A stretch of DNA of 64,000 nt from Gardnerella piotii (lineage in GTDB: Bacteria; Actinomycetota; Actinomycetes; Actinomycetales; Bifidobacteriaceae): NCBI RefSeq assembly GCF_003397585.1, contig NZ_QJUV01000001.1, positions 992,001 to 1,056,000 of the forward strand, read 5' to 3'. A program made the translations under genes and the position numbers. This document shows, in pieces, positions 51,300 to 62,863 of this stretch (position 1 is the stretch's first letter; every line of letters starts with the position of its first letter). The notes under the pieces are model-generated. The model worked only from the letters and a program-made list of their open reading frames with translations. It was not told the origin of the DNA and did no database searches.

Positions 51300-52721
51300 C
51301 TAGCGCAAATACTTAGCACGCTTGCGATTTAGCACAGCTCCAGCAGCCACAAACAAGCCAAGCACCATAGAGGCGAAGGATGCAAGAGTTACTCCAGAGG
51401 CATCCGCACCACTATTTGGCAGCACTCCAGAAAAGCGCGTGCCAGCAGTCCGCGACTTAGCAGAATCACTTCTATTTTCAACACCGTTTACATTGGCAGC
51501 TGCACCATTTTCAACACCGTCTGCCAAGCCGTTCGCAGCACCGTTTAACGTTCTATTGTTATTGACGCTGCCGCCTCCAACATTTAATTCAGGATTATCG
51601 CTTGAATCTGGTTCAACAATTCCGCCGCCATTGCTGTCGTCATTATCGCCACCATCATCGCTGCCTGTATTCTTCGTAAAGATGGCATATACTGTCAAAT
51701 CACTATCAACAGTCGTTGTGCCAGTAAATGCTGCACCCTTACCATCTTCCTTAGTATTCCACTCTTTGAAAGTATAACCATCCTTCGTTGGATTCTTCGG
51801 CATGGACTGGTCAGCAAACGCATCCGTATCAATAGCCTTACCAGTTTCCACCTTTACCGTTTGAGTCTTATCGCCGTTCTTGAATGTAACCGTATTGCGA
51901 ATCTGCTTCCACTTGGCAGTAAACACGGTATTAGCATTCAAAGTATACGTATCACCAGGCTTGTATGTATTACCAGCAGCATCTACCCAGTTTAAGAACT
52001 GATAATCATCGCGAGTAGGCGCTTGAGAAAGCGTAATTTCTTTACCAGCTATAGTTACTTCGTCTTTAGTGTTTTCATTCTTATTATTAAACACTCCTCC
52101 ATTGGCGTTAAAAGTCGCACAAGCATTCCACTGCGCGCGAAGTAAAAATATGCCGTCATACAATGGGTCTAGATTGGTATCATTCCATCGCATCCAATCA
52201 CGACTATAATCAGAAAATGGCGATTTGCTATTCCAGTAGTAGCGTTTGCCTACAATATTTCTTTGTCTATACGAATCAATATCAGGTAACTCGGTAAACC
52301 ATCCGCCAAATACTAAATTATCTTTTGTTGGATCAGCTGGAAAATCAACCGTATTATCCTTTTTTACCGTATTGACGATTGCATCTGATTGACCGTCAAT
52401 ATTTCCGCCCTTCAAGTCGAATTTAACTCTCATTTGATCTAGCGAAATACGCACAGGCATACTACTATCAACAACTGCTTGAAATTCAGCATAATTCCTA
52501 GTTGGTTTAGGATACGTATAATCAGACTCCCACGAAAGATTATAGCCATCAGGAAGCTTTGAAGTATCAACTTTGATAGTTACTTTTTCGCCATTTGCAA
52601 AATTACCAACAGTACGTTCACAACTATTATTTAATTGTTTCGCAACTTCAAGTTCTTTCCCCTGACCATCTATAACTGTTATGGGAAGATTTTTCCACAT
52701 ATTTTCCATTTCAGAGCTAAG
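51300..52721 (-). pseudogene. InlB-repeat LPxTG-like surface protein, main part after a premature stop
   Basis: This is in frame with the signal-peptide fragment upstream but is cut off from it by TAG at 52722-52724. It contains three Listeria-Bacteroides/Flg_new beta repeats (cores F.GGN...FGGWFT, F.ANGG...FLNW, VTFKNGD...YTFKEW), then an S/G/N/D linker and a wall-sorting signal: LPNSGADASG, a hydrophobic span and NRKRAKYLR. LPNSG is a variant of LPxTG. The ATG at 52709 has no good ribosome site and would lack a signal peptide, so export is not expected. Confidence 0.8.
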
Positions 52722-52913
52722 CTATCCAAGCGCCCCAGGCGTTGTATGACCTTTGCCTAATGTTGCTGCATAATTCATAGATATGCGTAAAGGATGCTTA
52801 TTAGCATTATTATCTTCAGCAGCCTGAGCTGTCACTTCTCCAGCAAAAAGTCCAATCGTAGCTACAAAAGCAACTGCTAAACTAATAACTTTTTTTATTA
52901 TTTTATTATTCAT
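52722..52913 (-). pseudogene. InlB-repeat surface protein, signal-peptide fragment
   Basis: ATG 52913 follows TTGGGAATAAA. A 63-residue product has a standard signal peptide (MNNKIIKKVISLAVAF..GEVTAQA) and a short mature part ending TTPGALG before the TAG. It is the beginning of the gene that continues in the same frame below 52722. About 200 bases upstream is the CTGT repeat. Confidence 0.8.
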
Positions 52914-53471
<558 letters not shown>

Positions 53472-55586
53472 TCACTTGCTAGCCTCATCCATTTGCCGCA
53501 ATTCTTTCTTTAGATCGCGGATTTCATCACGCAATCGCGCTGCAAGCTCAAACTGCAACTGTTCTGCAGCAACATGCATTTGCTCGCTCAAATTCTTAAT
53601 CAAAGACATAATATCGCTTTGTGGCAATGCAGAAATATTCGCCATACGCTTTTCTTTGTTTTGCTGCCCAAGATTCGGCTCTTTTGGCACGCCATAATGC
53701 GAGTTCCCAGCCTTATTAGCATTCCTGTAACCGCCTGCTAGCAAAGTTTGAGTATCAACATCCTCTTTAGCAAGCATGTCGTTAACGTCACTAATCTTCT
53801 TTCGCAAAGGCTTAGGGTCAATTCCATGCGCCTTGTTATACGCGATTTGCTTTTCGCGGCGGCGCTCCGTCTCGCTAATTGCCTTGCTCATGGCATCCGT
53901 AACAGCATCCGCATACATAAGCACAGTTCCCGAAACATTACGAGCAGCGCGACCAATCGTCTGAATAAGCGAGCGGTAAGATCTTAAGAAGCCTTCCTTA
54001 TCTGCATCCAAAATTGCAACAAGCGAAACTTCTGGCAAATCCAAGCCCTCACGAAGCAAATTAATGCCAACAATCACGTCAATTTTTCCTTCGCGAAGCT
54101 CGCGCAAAAGCTCCACTCTGCGCAAAGTATCAACGTCCGAATGCAAATACTCAACTTTAATACCAAGTTCCAAAAAGTAATCAGTTAAGTCTTCCGCCAT
54201 TTTCTTAGTAAGCGTAGTAACAAGCACGCGCTCATCTTTTGCAACACGCGCCTTGATTTCCGCAAGCAAATCATCAACCTGCCCTTCCACAGGTCGAACC
54301 TCAATTTTAGGATCCAGCAAGCCAGTTGGGCGAATAATCTGCTCAACTACGCCATCCGAAAGCCCCAACTCGTAATCTCCAGGCGTTGCAGAAAGATACA
54401 CAGTTTGACCAACATGCTCCAAAAATTCGTTCCACTTTAACGGGCGATTATCCATTGCCGAAGGCAGCCTAAAGCCATGCTCTACAAGCGTTCTTTTGCG
54501 CGAAGCATCTCCCTCATACATAGCTCCGATTTGTGGCACGGTTACATGCGACTCATCTAAAACAAGCAAAAAGTCGTCTGGGAAAAAGTCAAGAAGCGTA
54601 TGCGGAGGCGTACCTGCCGCGCGACCGTCAAAATGCCTCGAATAATTCTCCACTCCTGGGCATACTCCAACTTGTCGAAGCATCTCTAAATCGTACGTAG
54701 TTCGCATTTCCAAACGCTGAGCTTCCAGCAATTTGTTCTGCTTTTTAAGCTGCGCAACTCTCTCATCACGCTCTTTCTCAATCGCCTCCAACGCACGCTC
54801 CATGCGCTCAGGACCTGCAATATAGTGAGATGCTGGGAAAATATGAACACTACTCTCCTGGCGAATCACTTCCCCAGTAAGCGGATGCAACATTGTAATT
54901 CTGTCGATTTCGTCGCCAAAGAACTCAATTCGCACAGCTAATTCTTCGTAAACTGGAATAATCTCAACCGTATCTCCGCGCACTCTAAAAGTTCCGCGCG
55001 TAAACGCAATGTCATTGCGCTTGTATTGCATGCTCACAAACTTGCGTAATAAATCGTCTCGCTCAAGCTGCTGGCCAACGCTCAGCATAAGCATTCGCTC
55101 GGCATACTCCTCTGGGGTACCGAGTCCATAAATGCAAGAAACAGTAGCTACAACAACACAATCCCTGCGCGTAAGCAAATTCGCTGTAGCTGCGTGACGA
55201 AGACGCTCAACATCGTCGTTAATATTCGAGTCTTTTTCAATATACGTATCTGTTTGCGGAATGTACGCTTCCGGCTGATAGTAATCGTAATAAGACACAA
55301 AATAGCTCACAGCATTATCTGGCATAAGCTCGCGAAACTCCGCGCAAAGCTGAGCTGCCAAAGTTTTATTCGGCTCAATAATAAGTGTAGGCCGCTGCAA
55401 ACGCTCAATCAGCCAAGCGGTTGTAGCAGTTTTACCAGTGCCAGTTGCGCCCATTAAAACAACGTCGTTTTCGCCGTTTTCAATGCGATTTGCTAACTCT
55501 TCGATTGCTTGCGGCTGGTCGCCCGAAGGCTTGTATGGCGCTTTTACTACAAAAGGCTTGTTTGTGCGCTGAATTTTATTCGACAT
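53472..55586 (-). CDS. uvrB: UvrABC system protein B
   Basis: Damage-verification helicase of nucleotide excision repair. Walker A GATGTGKT, the beta-hairpin region [26 protein letters not shown] box [30 protein letters not shown] and QTIGRAARN are present, with a C-terminal UVR motif that binds UvrC. The 704 residues are normal. Confidence 0.97.
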   Translation of the reverse strand: MSNKIQRTNKPFVVKAPYKPSGDQPQAIEELANRIENGENDVVLMGATGTGKTATTAWLIERLQRPTLIIEPNKTLAAQLCAEFRELMPDNAVSYFVSYYDYYQPEAYIPQTDTYIEKDSNINDDVERLRHAATANLLTRRDCVVVATVSCIYGLGTPEEYAERMLMLSVGQQLERDDLLRKFVSMQYKRNDIAFTRGTFRVRGDTVEIIPVYEELAVRIEFFGDEIDRITMLHPLTGEVIRQESSVHIFPASHYIAGPERMERALEAIEKERDERVAQLKKQNKLLEAQRLEMRTTYDLEMLRQVGVCPGVENYSRHFDGRAAGTPPHTLLDFFPDDFLLVLDESHVTVPQIGAMYEGDASRKRTLVEHGFRLPSAMDNRPLKWNEFLEHVGQTVYLSATPGDYELGLSDGVVEQIIRPTGLLDPKIEVRPVEGQVDDLLAEIKARVAKDERVLVTTLTKKMAEDLTDYFLELGIKVEYLHSDVDTLRRVELLRELREGKIDVIVGINLLREGLDLPEVSLVAILDADKEGFLRSYRSLIQTIGRAARNVSGTVLMYADAVTDAMSKAISETERRREKQIAYNKAHGIDPKPLRKKISDVNDMLAKEDVDTQTLLAGGYRNANKAGNSHYGVPKEPNLGQQNKEKRMANISALPQSDIMSLIKNLSEQMHVAAEQLQFELAARLRDEIRDLKKELRQMDEASK

Positions 55587-55684
55587 TATTTTTCTCCAAG
55601 AGCATTAATAGCATCAAGAGCATTTTATTTATTTTACTAAAACCCAACAATCGCGCGGTTGCTGGCGATTTTTCCTTTGGGTAT

Positions 55685-56374
55685 CTAATGCTCCTTACTC
55701 ATCCACGTTTTAATTTTTGAATCAACGTTTTTAAGCATAACTTCCATAGGCTTTGTAGAATCAACCACAAAATCCGCGATTTTTTTGCGCTCAATCTCTT
55801 CAACTTGATTATTTATGCGCTGCTGCGCCTGATTCTGGCTCATTTTGCGCTCGCTTATCATTCGCGCAATGCGAACATCTTTAGGCGCTTCAACTGTAAT
55901 AATATAGTCAAAACTAAATGGAATGCTGTCAATTACTTGTGCAAGCAGCGGAATATCGTGCACAATAATCGAACTCATACTGCCTAGCGCACTGTGATTT
56001 TCTTCAGTACTGCGATTTTCTTCAGAAATTTTATTAACATATTCGCTTATATACTCAACTTCTAAAGTCTTTGCGCAATCATAAATAGCAGGATGAATAA
56101 GCGACTCAAGCTTCTTACGATTTTCACAACTCTCGTCGGAGTCTCCAAAAACATGCTTTGCAATAAACTCGCGATTTAAAGAGCCATCATTCTTAACAGC
56201 ATCTTCCCCAAAAATGCTTACGATTTTCCGCAAGACTACGCTTCCCGGCTCCACCACTTTACGCGCTAAAACATCGTAATCTATAACAAACGCGCCAAGC
56301 GAACGCAAATGGTTTACTACAGTAGATTTTCCAGCCGCGATTCCGCCCGTTACAGCAATACGCATCATTGTCAT
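55685..56374 (-). CDS. coaE: Dephospho-CoA kinase
   Basis: It phosphorylates dephospho-CoA, the last step of CoA synthesis. P-loop VTGGIAAGKSTV, DYDVLAR and the lid region R..RM..R are present. At 229 residues it is near average. ATG 56374 and 56365 are both possible starts. It lies about 100 bases downstream of uvrB's start on the same strand. Confidence 0.93.
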   Translation of the reverse strand: MTMMRIAVTGGIAAGKSTVVNHLRSLGAFVIDYDVLARKVVEPGSVVLRKIVSIFGEDAVKNDGSLNREFIAKHVFGDSDESCENRKKLESLIHPAIYDCAKTLEVEYISEYVNKISEENRSTEENHSALGSMSSIIVHDIPLLAQVIDSIPFSFDYIITVEAPKDVRIARMISERKMSQNQAQQRINNQVEEIERKKIADFVVDSTKPMEVMLKNVDSKIKTWMSKEH

Positions 56375-56429
56375 ATTTTGATTATAAACGATACATTTCT
56401 CACAATAACGTAAGTTTTAATTGACCCAA

Positions 56430-56954
56430 CTAAAACTTCTTATATAGCACGCAGTAAATAGACCCGTAATAAGATTTCCAATTATCGGTTAATAAACTGT
56501 ATCCAAGCTTATTATAAAAATCTAAAGCAACAGCATTATTATCTTTTTCTGTAGATAAAATTATTGTTTTATATAATTTAAGATTTTCGACTTTCTTCAT
56601 AAGCGCACTGCCAACGCCTATATGCTGAAACTCAGGATCTACAAACAACTCATTTAGCTCTAAGCTTTGATTGTACCAATCATAATTTTCTGATAAAAAT
56701 GGCTTAATTTTATTCGCATACCAATTATCTTGTAATAATTCTATGCCATATAAAACACCGATAATACGATTATTCATTGTAGCAACAAGTAAAAGCGCAC
56801 TATTGTTATCTTTCAAACTATCTAATATGCGCTCACGAACATTATCTATACGATCCAGTTCTTTAGGGAATGCTTTTAGATATAAATCTAAAATTATATT
56901 CATATTATCTTTGGCTTCTAAATAATCTAATTTTTTAATTTCAATATTCTTCAT
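56430..56954 (-). CDS. GNAT-family N-acetyltransferase
   Basis: A 174-residue GNAT domain; LNELFVDPEFQHIGVGSALMKKVE holds the acetyl-CoA binding Q/R..G.G motif, and ALDFYNKLGY the C-terminal motif. AAGGATTTTT precedes the ATG. Codon use is AT-richer than in the uvrB-coaE neighbours, like the sialidase next to it. The substrate is unknown. Confidence 0.85.
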   Translation of the reverse strand: MKNIEIKKLDYLEAKDNMNIILDLYLKAFPKELDRIDNVRERILDSLKDNNSALLLVATMNNRIIGVLYGIELLQDNWYANKIKPFLSENYDWYNQSLELNELFVDPEFQHIGVGSALMKKVENLKLYKTIILSTEKDNNAVALDFYNKLGYSLLTDNWKSYYGSIYCVLYKKF

Positions 56955-57255
56955 AAAAATCCTTTATACAAGCTACTATCCGTATTACAACACAACATAT
57001 TTAATCGACATATGCATATTTGATTTTACATAACCATCGTTATATAAGTACTAATTATTATTTTCGAAATATTTTCGCTTATATTCACTTAATCAATATA
57101 ATTTCTTCTTTTTATCATAAAATTCAACATACGTCACATGTCATATGAATGATTTAGAATCTACAGATACGAGGTAATTGTTCTCGCAAACTATAAAGAC
57201 AAAGATGTAATTTATAGGTAATTACTTATACGCCTTCAATGAAGAAAGGAATATA
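56955..57255. other. Divergent AT-rich gap between acetyltransferase and sialidase genes
   Basis: About 300 bases with no gene. GAAAGGA at 57244-57250 is the sialidase ribosome site. No confident promoter could be picked from many AT-rich candidates. Confidence 0.5.
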
Positions 57256-59665
57256 ATGATTGGAACCGCGCATAAAGTTTGTAAAAATATTTTCTCAGCA
57301 ATTCTTACGTCTGCAACAATTGTGTCACTTAGCATAGGTATAGCATCAGCAACTACCCCCCCCCCCCGAACAAACTGAACCAGTAACATTTACGATTACG
57401 CGTACGGATGATTTAAAAAATGATGTTCGAGTTGGAGATACTCTAAGATATAAGCTGACTTACACAAATAACACTAATCACAATGTGACTGTTTGGCCAA
57501 CTAAAAGTAATCTCACTGCTGTGGCCGTTGAAGGAAATAGTGGTAACTGTAGATGGAGAGATCTACAACCAGGAAAAACTGTATCATGCACGCAAGGATT
57601 CCATATAACAGAGAATTCTGACATTAAAGAAAAAGGTTTCACTCCGTCAACCGATTGGAAAATTAGCAAAGATGCAAATGGTAATGAAGTTATATCTACT
57701 CCAAAATTAATTGGCGAAAAAGTTACAAATATTAATCCAGTTCCAAGGCCTAGAAAAGACGGGGATCCTATTAGATTAGCAACAATAGGTCAAACTGTAG
57801 AAGGACTAACTGGAAAACCTTATTATAGAATACCTGCAATAGCTGAAGCTAACAATGGTTGGATTCTTACAGCTTGGGATTATCGACCAAATGGTGCAGC
57901 TGATGCCCCTAATCCAAATTCTATTGTTCAAAGAATATCTAAAGACGGTGGAAAAACTTTTGAAAAAATACAAATCGTAGCAAAAGGAAAAGAAAACTCA
58001 AATAAAGATGGACTCTCAAATAAATATGGATTCTCTGACCCTTCATATGTTGTAGACCAAGAAACGGGCAATATTTTCTTATTCTTCGTAAAATCATACG
58101 ATGGTGGCGTATGGGATTCTACAGCTAGTACAGATAAAAGTGATAGACATATTTTAGACGCTGCTGTTACTTGCTCAAAAGATAACGGTTTAACTTGGAG
58201 TGAGCCAAAAGTTATAACTAAAGACATAACTAAATATCCAAAAAATGAACGAGCTAGATTTGCTACTTCTGGGCATGGCATTCAACTAAAATACGGAAAA
58301 TATAAAGGTCGTTTAATACAACAATATGCAATAGTAAACAGTTCCAATGGAAGTGTGCAAAGAAACAATGAGAAATGGCAAGCCGTATCTGTATACTCTG
58401 ATGACCATGGAGTAACTTGGAAAGCTGGAAATCCAGTTGGACTAGGTAAAGAACAAAGCCATATGGATGAAAATAAGGTTGTAGAGCTTTCTGATGGAAG
58501 AATTATGTTAAACTCTAGACCACATGAAGGCGGTGCAAATAATCATAGAATCATTGCTTTTTCTAATGATGGCGGAGAAACGTATGGTAAAGCATACAAA
58601 GATGAGACACTGCCAGATCCAGGTAATAACGCTCAAATAACAAGAGCATTCCCAGATGCTCCAATTGGATCTGATGCAGCTAAAATCCTCTTATATTCAT
58701 CTTCTTCTGGTTCTGGAAGAGCAAATGGTTTGATACGTGTCTCATATAATGATGGAGAAAGTTGGACAGAAGAAAAGGGATTCAAGAATGGTGCAATGGC
58801 TTACTCCACTATTCAAGCTTTAAGCCAAAAAGCAGGAGGCGGTTATGGTCTCCTATATGAGGGCGATAATAATGACATAATGTATACGAGAATTTCTGCT
58901 GACTGGTTAAGTATACGTCCTAACATAACCTTAGGTTCCACAACTAAAATCAATCTATCCACCCAAAAGATAAGTCTTCCTGTGGTAAATCCTACGAGTA
59001 CTAAATATGAAAATATTAAAGTTACGTCTATAAACACAAGTGATTTTACTGCATCAAGCGATTCTGTAACAATCGAAGCAAATAAAACTACATATATTCC
59101 TTTGAAAATTGAAGTGCCTAAAACAGCAAAAGTTGGAGATAAACTTACTGCAAAAATTCGTATTGCGTCTGCAAACAAAAATCAAGATCGTTCAAGCACA
59201 GAATTATCATTTGAAACGACTATAACTTTAAATGTTGCAAGTGAAACTAAAAATTCTAGTACTCAAACAGATCCTCTACCTAACAATCAATCACATACTG
59301 ATACACAAACAGGAAAAGATCCTGAAACAACACAATCCGAAGAGGAGATAAATAAGAATAACAATAAACAGAATAGCAGCACATTTAACATAGATAAAGA
59401 ATATTCTCAAAATTACAGAAAGGATTATTCTAATACAGACGATTCCAGAACGAATTATCATTACTCTTCAAAAGCAAAACAGGATAATTACAGCATTGAT
59501 AATGAAAATAATGATAAGCGTTATAGTAAATCTGGCAATGCGTTAGCAAATAATAGAGGAATGATGCAAAAAACTGGAATCAACACAACTATTCCTTATG
59601 CTTTAATGCTTCTATTAATAGCTATCTCTACAGCATTAATGAAATTAAAAAATATGAAATATTAA
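57256..59665 (+). CDS. nanH3: Cell-bound sialidase NanH3-like, phase-variable, out of frame here
   Basis: ATG 57256 starts a signal peptide (IFSAILTSATIVSLSIGIASA). Directly after it C12 at 57356-57367 puts the frame into a TGA at 57376. With C11 or C14 the frame would join EQTEPVTF and run to 59665 (about 802 residues). The remainder has a YYRIP motif and five Asp-boxes (SKDGGKTF, SKDNGLTW, SDDHGVTW, SNDGGETY, YNDGESW) of an exo-sialidase, then a beta domain, an N/S/Q-rich stalk and a C-terminal membrane span. A degenerate MQKTG precedes that span. Slipped-strand switching of NanH3 in Gardnerella is published. It cleaves sialic acid from mucins. Confidence 0.9.
57356..57367 (+). repeat. C12 tract inside the sialidase gene (OFF length)
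   Basis: Twelve C follow ACTA immediately after the signal peptide. C11 or C14 would be in frame; C12 leads to a stop within four codons after the tract. Confidence 0.97.
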
Positions 59666-59718
59666 AGAATAAGTGTATTTGCTATATTATTCATTTGTTC
59701 TAATGTTTCAGGCATAAA

Positions 59719-59768
59719 AAATAAAAGATGCGTTTTGGAAATTGAATTCTAAAACGCATCTTTTATTT
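59719..59768. terminator. Bidirectional terminator between sialidase and TM2 gene
   Basis: A perfect 18-bp stem, AAATAAAAGATGCGTTTT with its complement, and a 14-base loop. A/T-rich ends suit termination from both convergent genes. Confidence 0.9.
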
Positions 59769-59807
59769 GTAAAATTACTTATAAATCTTAATACTAAATA
59801 TTTATTT

Positions 59808-60137
59808 TTAGTCTTTTAACTCAGCACCATCAGCATCTTGATGCCACTTAGTTCCAGGCTTTGAGCAAAGAATCAAAATACCCTCAACCAATGCCCATAT
59901 TCCCGTAATAATCAACAGGAAACCAAAAGAAAGAACAGAAATAAGCAGCTGTGCAATCGCCTTAGTCTTAAAACCAAGATAAAAATTGTGAATTCCTAAT
60001 GTGCCTAAGAAAATCGCTAGCAAACCTGCAACAATTTTATTGCGCGAGCTTTCTAAAGTCGCACCAGTGTTCTCCTCACTATTCCCATCGTACGAAGGAA
60101 ACTGAGCATTTTGCTGATTGTTGTCAAACGTGCTCAT
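59808..60137 (-). CDS. TM2-domain membrane protein
   Basis: A 109-residue protein: N/Q-rich lead, then two membrane spans with the TM2 core (AIFLGTLGIHNFYLGFKTKA.AQLL) and a hydrophilic tail. TM2 proteins are widespread with no settled function. ATG 60137 is taken; a GTG at 60149 with AAAGG before it is equally plausible. Confidence 0.85.
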   Translation of the reverse strand: MSTFDNNQQNAQFPSYDGNSEENTGATLESSRNKIVAGLLAIFLGTLGIHNFYLGFKTKAIAQLLISVLSFGFLLIITGIWALVEGILILCSKPGTKWHQDADGAELKD

Positions 60138-60230
60138 AATCTTCACCAATCCTTTTAATAATTATGATTAATGTTTAAAAGCATCATATAATCATGATTC
60201 TTAAAAGAGAATTAATTGTACCTATATTTA

Positions 60231-60269
60231 ATTACAAAATTGCCCCGATGATTACTCACCAGGGCAATT
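60231..60269 (-). terminator. Terminator of rpsA
   Basis: AATTGCCC pairs with GGGCAATT and is followed by TTGTAAT on the minus strand, thirty bases after the rpsA stop. Confidence 0.75.
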
Positions 60270-60298
60270 GTTAATAAGCGTCTAGTAGAAAGTAGAAA

Positions 60299-61804
60299 CT
60301 ACTTCTTTTCGCTCAAAAGCTGTTCGCGCAAAGCTGCGAGCTGATCGGAATCAGCTAAAGCACCTTCGTTAGCTGCCTCAGAAGAATAGTTGGAAGCAAC
60401 TTCTTCCTTCTTTTCTTCCTTAGCTGGCTTCTTTTCTTCAGCTTCTTCACTCTGACCATCAGCGGCTGCGGATTCTGCTGCAGCTGCGAGTTCCTTAGCG
60501 GCGAACACCTTGTGCTGCTCCCACAATTCGTGAGCTGCTGCATACTGTGCTTCCCACTCTTCGCGCTGCTGCTCGTAACCAGCAATCCACTCGTTAGTGT
60601 TTGGATCGAAGCCTTCTGGGTACTTGTAGTTTCCTTCTTCGTCATACTCAGCTGGCATGCCGTAGAGAGCTGGATCGAAATCTTCAGAATTTGGATCAAC
60701 AGCCTCGTTAGCCTGCTTCAAGGAGAGCGAGATACGACGACGATCGAGATCTACGTCAATAACCTTAACGAATACTTCTTCGCCACCCTTAACAACAGTT
60801 TCTGGGTTCTCTACATGACGGTTAGCAAGCTCGGAAATGTGAACCAAGCCTTCGATGCCGTCTTCAACGGAGATGAACACACCGAACTGAACAATCTTAG
60901 TGACCTTGCCCTTAACAACCTGTCCAGGAACATGGGTACGAGCGAAGCGCTGCCATGGATCTTCCTGAGTTGCCTTAAGGGAGAGGGAGATGCGTTCGCG
61001 ATCGAGATCAACGTCGAGAACCTCAACGGTAACCTTATCGCCAACCTTAACAACCTCGGATGGGTGATCGATGTGCTTCCAGGAAAGCTCGGAAACGTGA
61101 ATGAGACCGTCAACACCGCCGAGGTCAACAAACGCGCCGAAGTTTACGATAGAAGACACAACGCCTTCGCGAATCTGACCCTTCTTAAGCTGCGAGAGGA
61201 AGGTCTCGCGAACTTCGGACTGGGTTTCCTCGAGGAACTGACGACGAGAAAGCACAACATTGTTGCGGTTCTTATCGAGCTCAAGAATCTTAGCCTTAAT
61301 CTTCTGGCCAATGTATGGGGAAAGATCGCGAACGCGACGCATTTCAACGAGGGAAGCTGGCAAGAAGCCGCGCAAACCGATGTCTACAATCAAGCCGCCC
61401 TTAACAGCCTCAATAACGGTACCTTCAACAATGCCGTCTGCATCCTTGATCTTCTCAATGTCACCCCAAGCGCGCTCATACTGTGCACGCTTCTTGGAGA
61501 GAATAAGACGTCCTTCCTTGTCTTCCTTAGTTACAACAAGGGCTTCGATGGTGTCGCCAACTTCAACAACATCATCTGGATCAACGTCTTTCTTGATGGA
61601 AAGTTCACGGGAAGGGATTACACCTTCAGTTTTGTAGCCGATGTCCAACAATACTTCGTCGTGATCAATCTTTACGACTGTACCTTCAACTAAATCACCA
61701 TCGTCAAAATTCTTGATGGTTGAATCGACTGCCTTGATGAAGTCTTCTTCGGTGCCAATATCATTAATCGCAACCTTGGCGACTTCGTTATTATTCTCTG
61801 CCAT
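60299..61804 (-). CDS. rpsA: 30S ribosomal protein S1
   Basis: It brings mRNA to the 30S subunit. The 501-residue protein has four S1 domains (residues ~35-105, ~120-185, ~205-275, ~290-360), with repeated VGDKV.V.VLDVD..R.RISLSLK and HISEL. This is the actinobacterial form, shorter than the six-domain E. coli protein. The tail is A/E/K-rich. No strong ribosome site is seen. The promoter upstream has an unusual spacer. Confidence 0.95.
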   Translation of the reverse strand: MAENNNEVAKVAINDIGTEEDFIKAVDSTIKNFDDGDLVEGTVVKIDHDEVLLDIGYKTEGVIPSRELSIKKDVDPDDVVEVGDTIEALVVTKEDKEGRLILSKKRAQYERAWGDIEKIKDADGIVEGTVIEAVKGGLIVDIGLRGFLPASLVEMRRVRDLSPYIGQKIKAKILELDKNRNNVVLSRRQFLEETQSEVRETFLSQLKKGQIREGVVSSIVNFGAFVDLGGVDGLIHVSELSWKHIDHPSEVVKVGDKVTVEVLDVDLDRERISLSLKATQEDPWQRFARTHVPGQVVKGKVTKIVQFGVFISVEDGIEGLVHISELANRHVENPETVVKGGEEVFVKVIDVDLDRRRISLSLKQANEAVDPNSEDFDPALYGMPAEYDEEGNYKYPEGFDPNTNEWIAGYEQQREEWEAQYAAAHELWEQHKVFAAKELAAAAESAAADGQSEEAEEKKPAKEEKKEEVASNYSSEAANEGALADSDQLAALREQLLSEKK

Positions 61805-61850
61805 TACTTATTAGTGGTTTCTTCTTGGGGTGGATATTACTCGATATTAA

Positions 61851-61891
61851 ATTATAATTTATGCACGCGCACTATGCACGCGCTCTGTCAA
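61851..61891 (-). promoter_or_regulatory. rpsA promoter boxes separated by a duplicated spacer
   Basis: A perfect TTGACA (61891-61886) and perfect TATAAT (61856-61851) are separated by 29 bases. The spacer holds a 13-base tandem duplication (ATGCACGCGCACT / ATGCACGCGCTCT on the plus strand). Removing one copy leaves 16 bases. TATAAT would give a leader of about 40 bases. Confidence 0.6.
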
Positions 61892-61978
61892 TGTTATATA
61901 TAGGCATAGCCAAAATCGCCGTTTTACTTCGGGCGTGTCGCAGTATTTGATATTTACTACTTGCCACTTACTTGCCGC

Positions 61979-62863
61979 TTACTTGCCACTCGCTGCTCGC
62001 TCAGCCATATCAACAACATTAGCCAACAGCATTGCGCGAGTCATTGGTCCCACTCCACCAGGATTTGGCGAATACGCTCCCGCGACTTCTCTACAAGCAA
62101 CATCAACATCGCCTTTTACGCGATACCTTCCCACTTCTTCATCAAAAACGCGCGATACACCAACATCAACCAGCACGGCTCCAGGGTTAACATCGCAAGG
62201 CTTTACAAATCCAGCGCTGCCCATTGCCGCAATAATAACGTCTGATCGCATCATAATATCGTGCAAATTGCGCGTGCGTGTGTGGCACAATGTTACAGTT
62301 GCGTCTACTCCCCTGCGCGTAAGAAGCAGCCCGATTGTTCGACCAACCGTGATTCCTCGCCCAAGCACGCACACATTTTTGCCTTCAAGATCAATGTTAT
62401 AAGCGTCTAAAAGTGCCAAAATTCCTCGCGGCGTGCATGGCAAAGGCGTAACAATATCTCCCGAAACATGCATAACCAGCTCGCCCAAATTGTATGGATG
62501 CATTCCATCGCAATCTTTTGCAGGGTCTACTGCCTCAATAATTTTTTGGGGATCAACTCCCTTTGGCAAAGGCAATTGCACAATAAAACCTGTGCAAGAA
62601 GGGTCATTATTAAGCTGATTTACGGCCTTAAGAATTTCGTCTTCGCTAGCGTCTTCTGGCAAATCGCAGCGGATTGAGCGAATCCCCACTTCTTCGCAAT
62701 CTTTGTGTTTTCCAGCAACATACTTCAGCGAGCCAGGGTCGCTTCCAACTAAAAGCGTTCCGAGCCCTGGATTAATGCCTTTTTCTTTAAGCTTTTCTAC
62801 TCTATTTTTTAAGTCGCTTTTAATACTTGCAGCTAGCGCTTTTCCATCTAATACAACAACCAT
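61979..62863 (-). CDS. folD: Methylenetetrahydrofolate dehydrogenase / cyclohydrolase
   Basis: FolD interconverts methylene-, methenyl- and formyl-tetrahydrofolate. It has KYVAGKHKDCEEVGI (catalytic Lys), QLPLPKG, DCDGMHPYN, VLGRGITVGRTIG and PGGVGPMTRAMLL. Its 294 residues are typical. Repeats of TACTTGCC(A/G)CT flank its stop codon. Confidence 0.95.
   Translation of the reverse strand: MVVVLDGKALAASIKSDLKNRVEKLKEKGINPGLGTLLVGSDPGSLKYVAGKHKDCEEVGIRSIRCDLPEDASEDEILKAVNQLNNDPSCTGFIVQLPLPKGVDPQKIIEAVDPAKDCDGMHPYNLGELVMHVSGDIVTPLPCTPRGILALLDAYNIDLEGKNVCVLGRGITVGRTIGLLLTRRGVDATVTLCHTRTRNLHDIMMRSDVIIAAMGSAGFVKPCDVNPGAVLVDVGVSRVFDEEVGRYRVKGDVDVACREVAGAYSPNPGGVGPMTRAMLLANVVDMAERAASGK

Noticed and set aside
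60512..61693. A 393-codon open frame opposite rpsA.
   Set aside because: It mirrors the codon pattern of rpsA and shows no family features.
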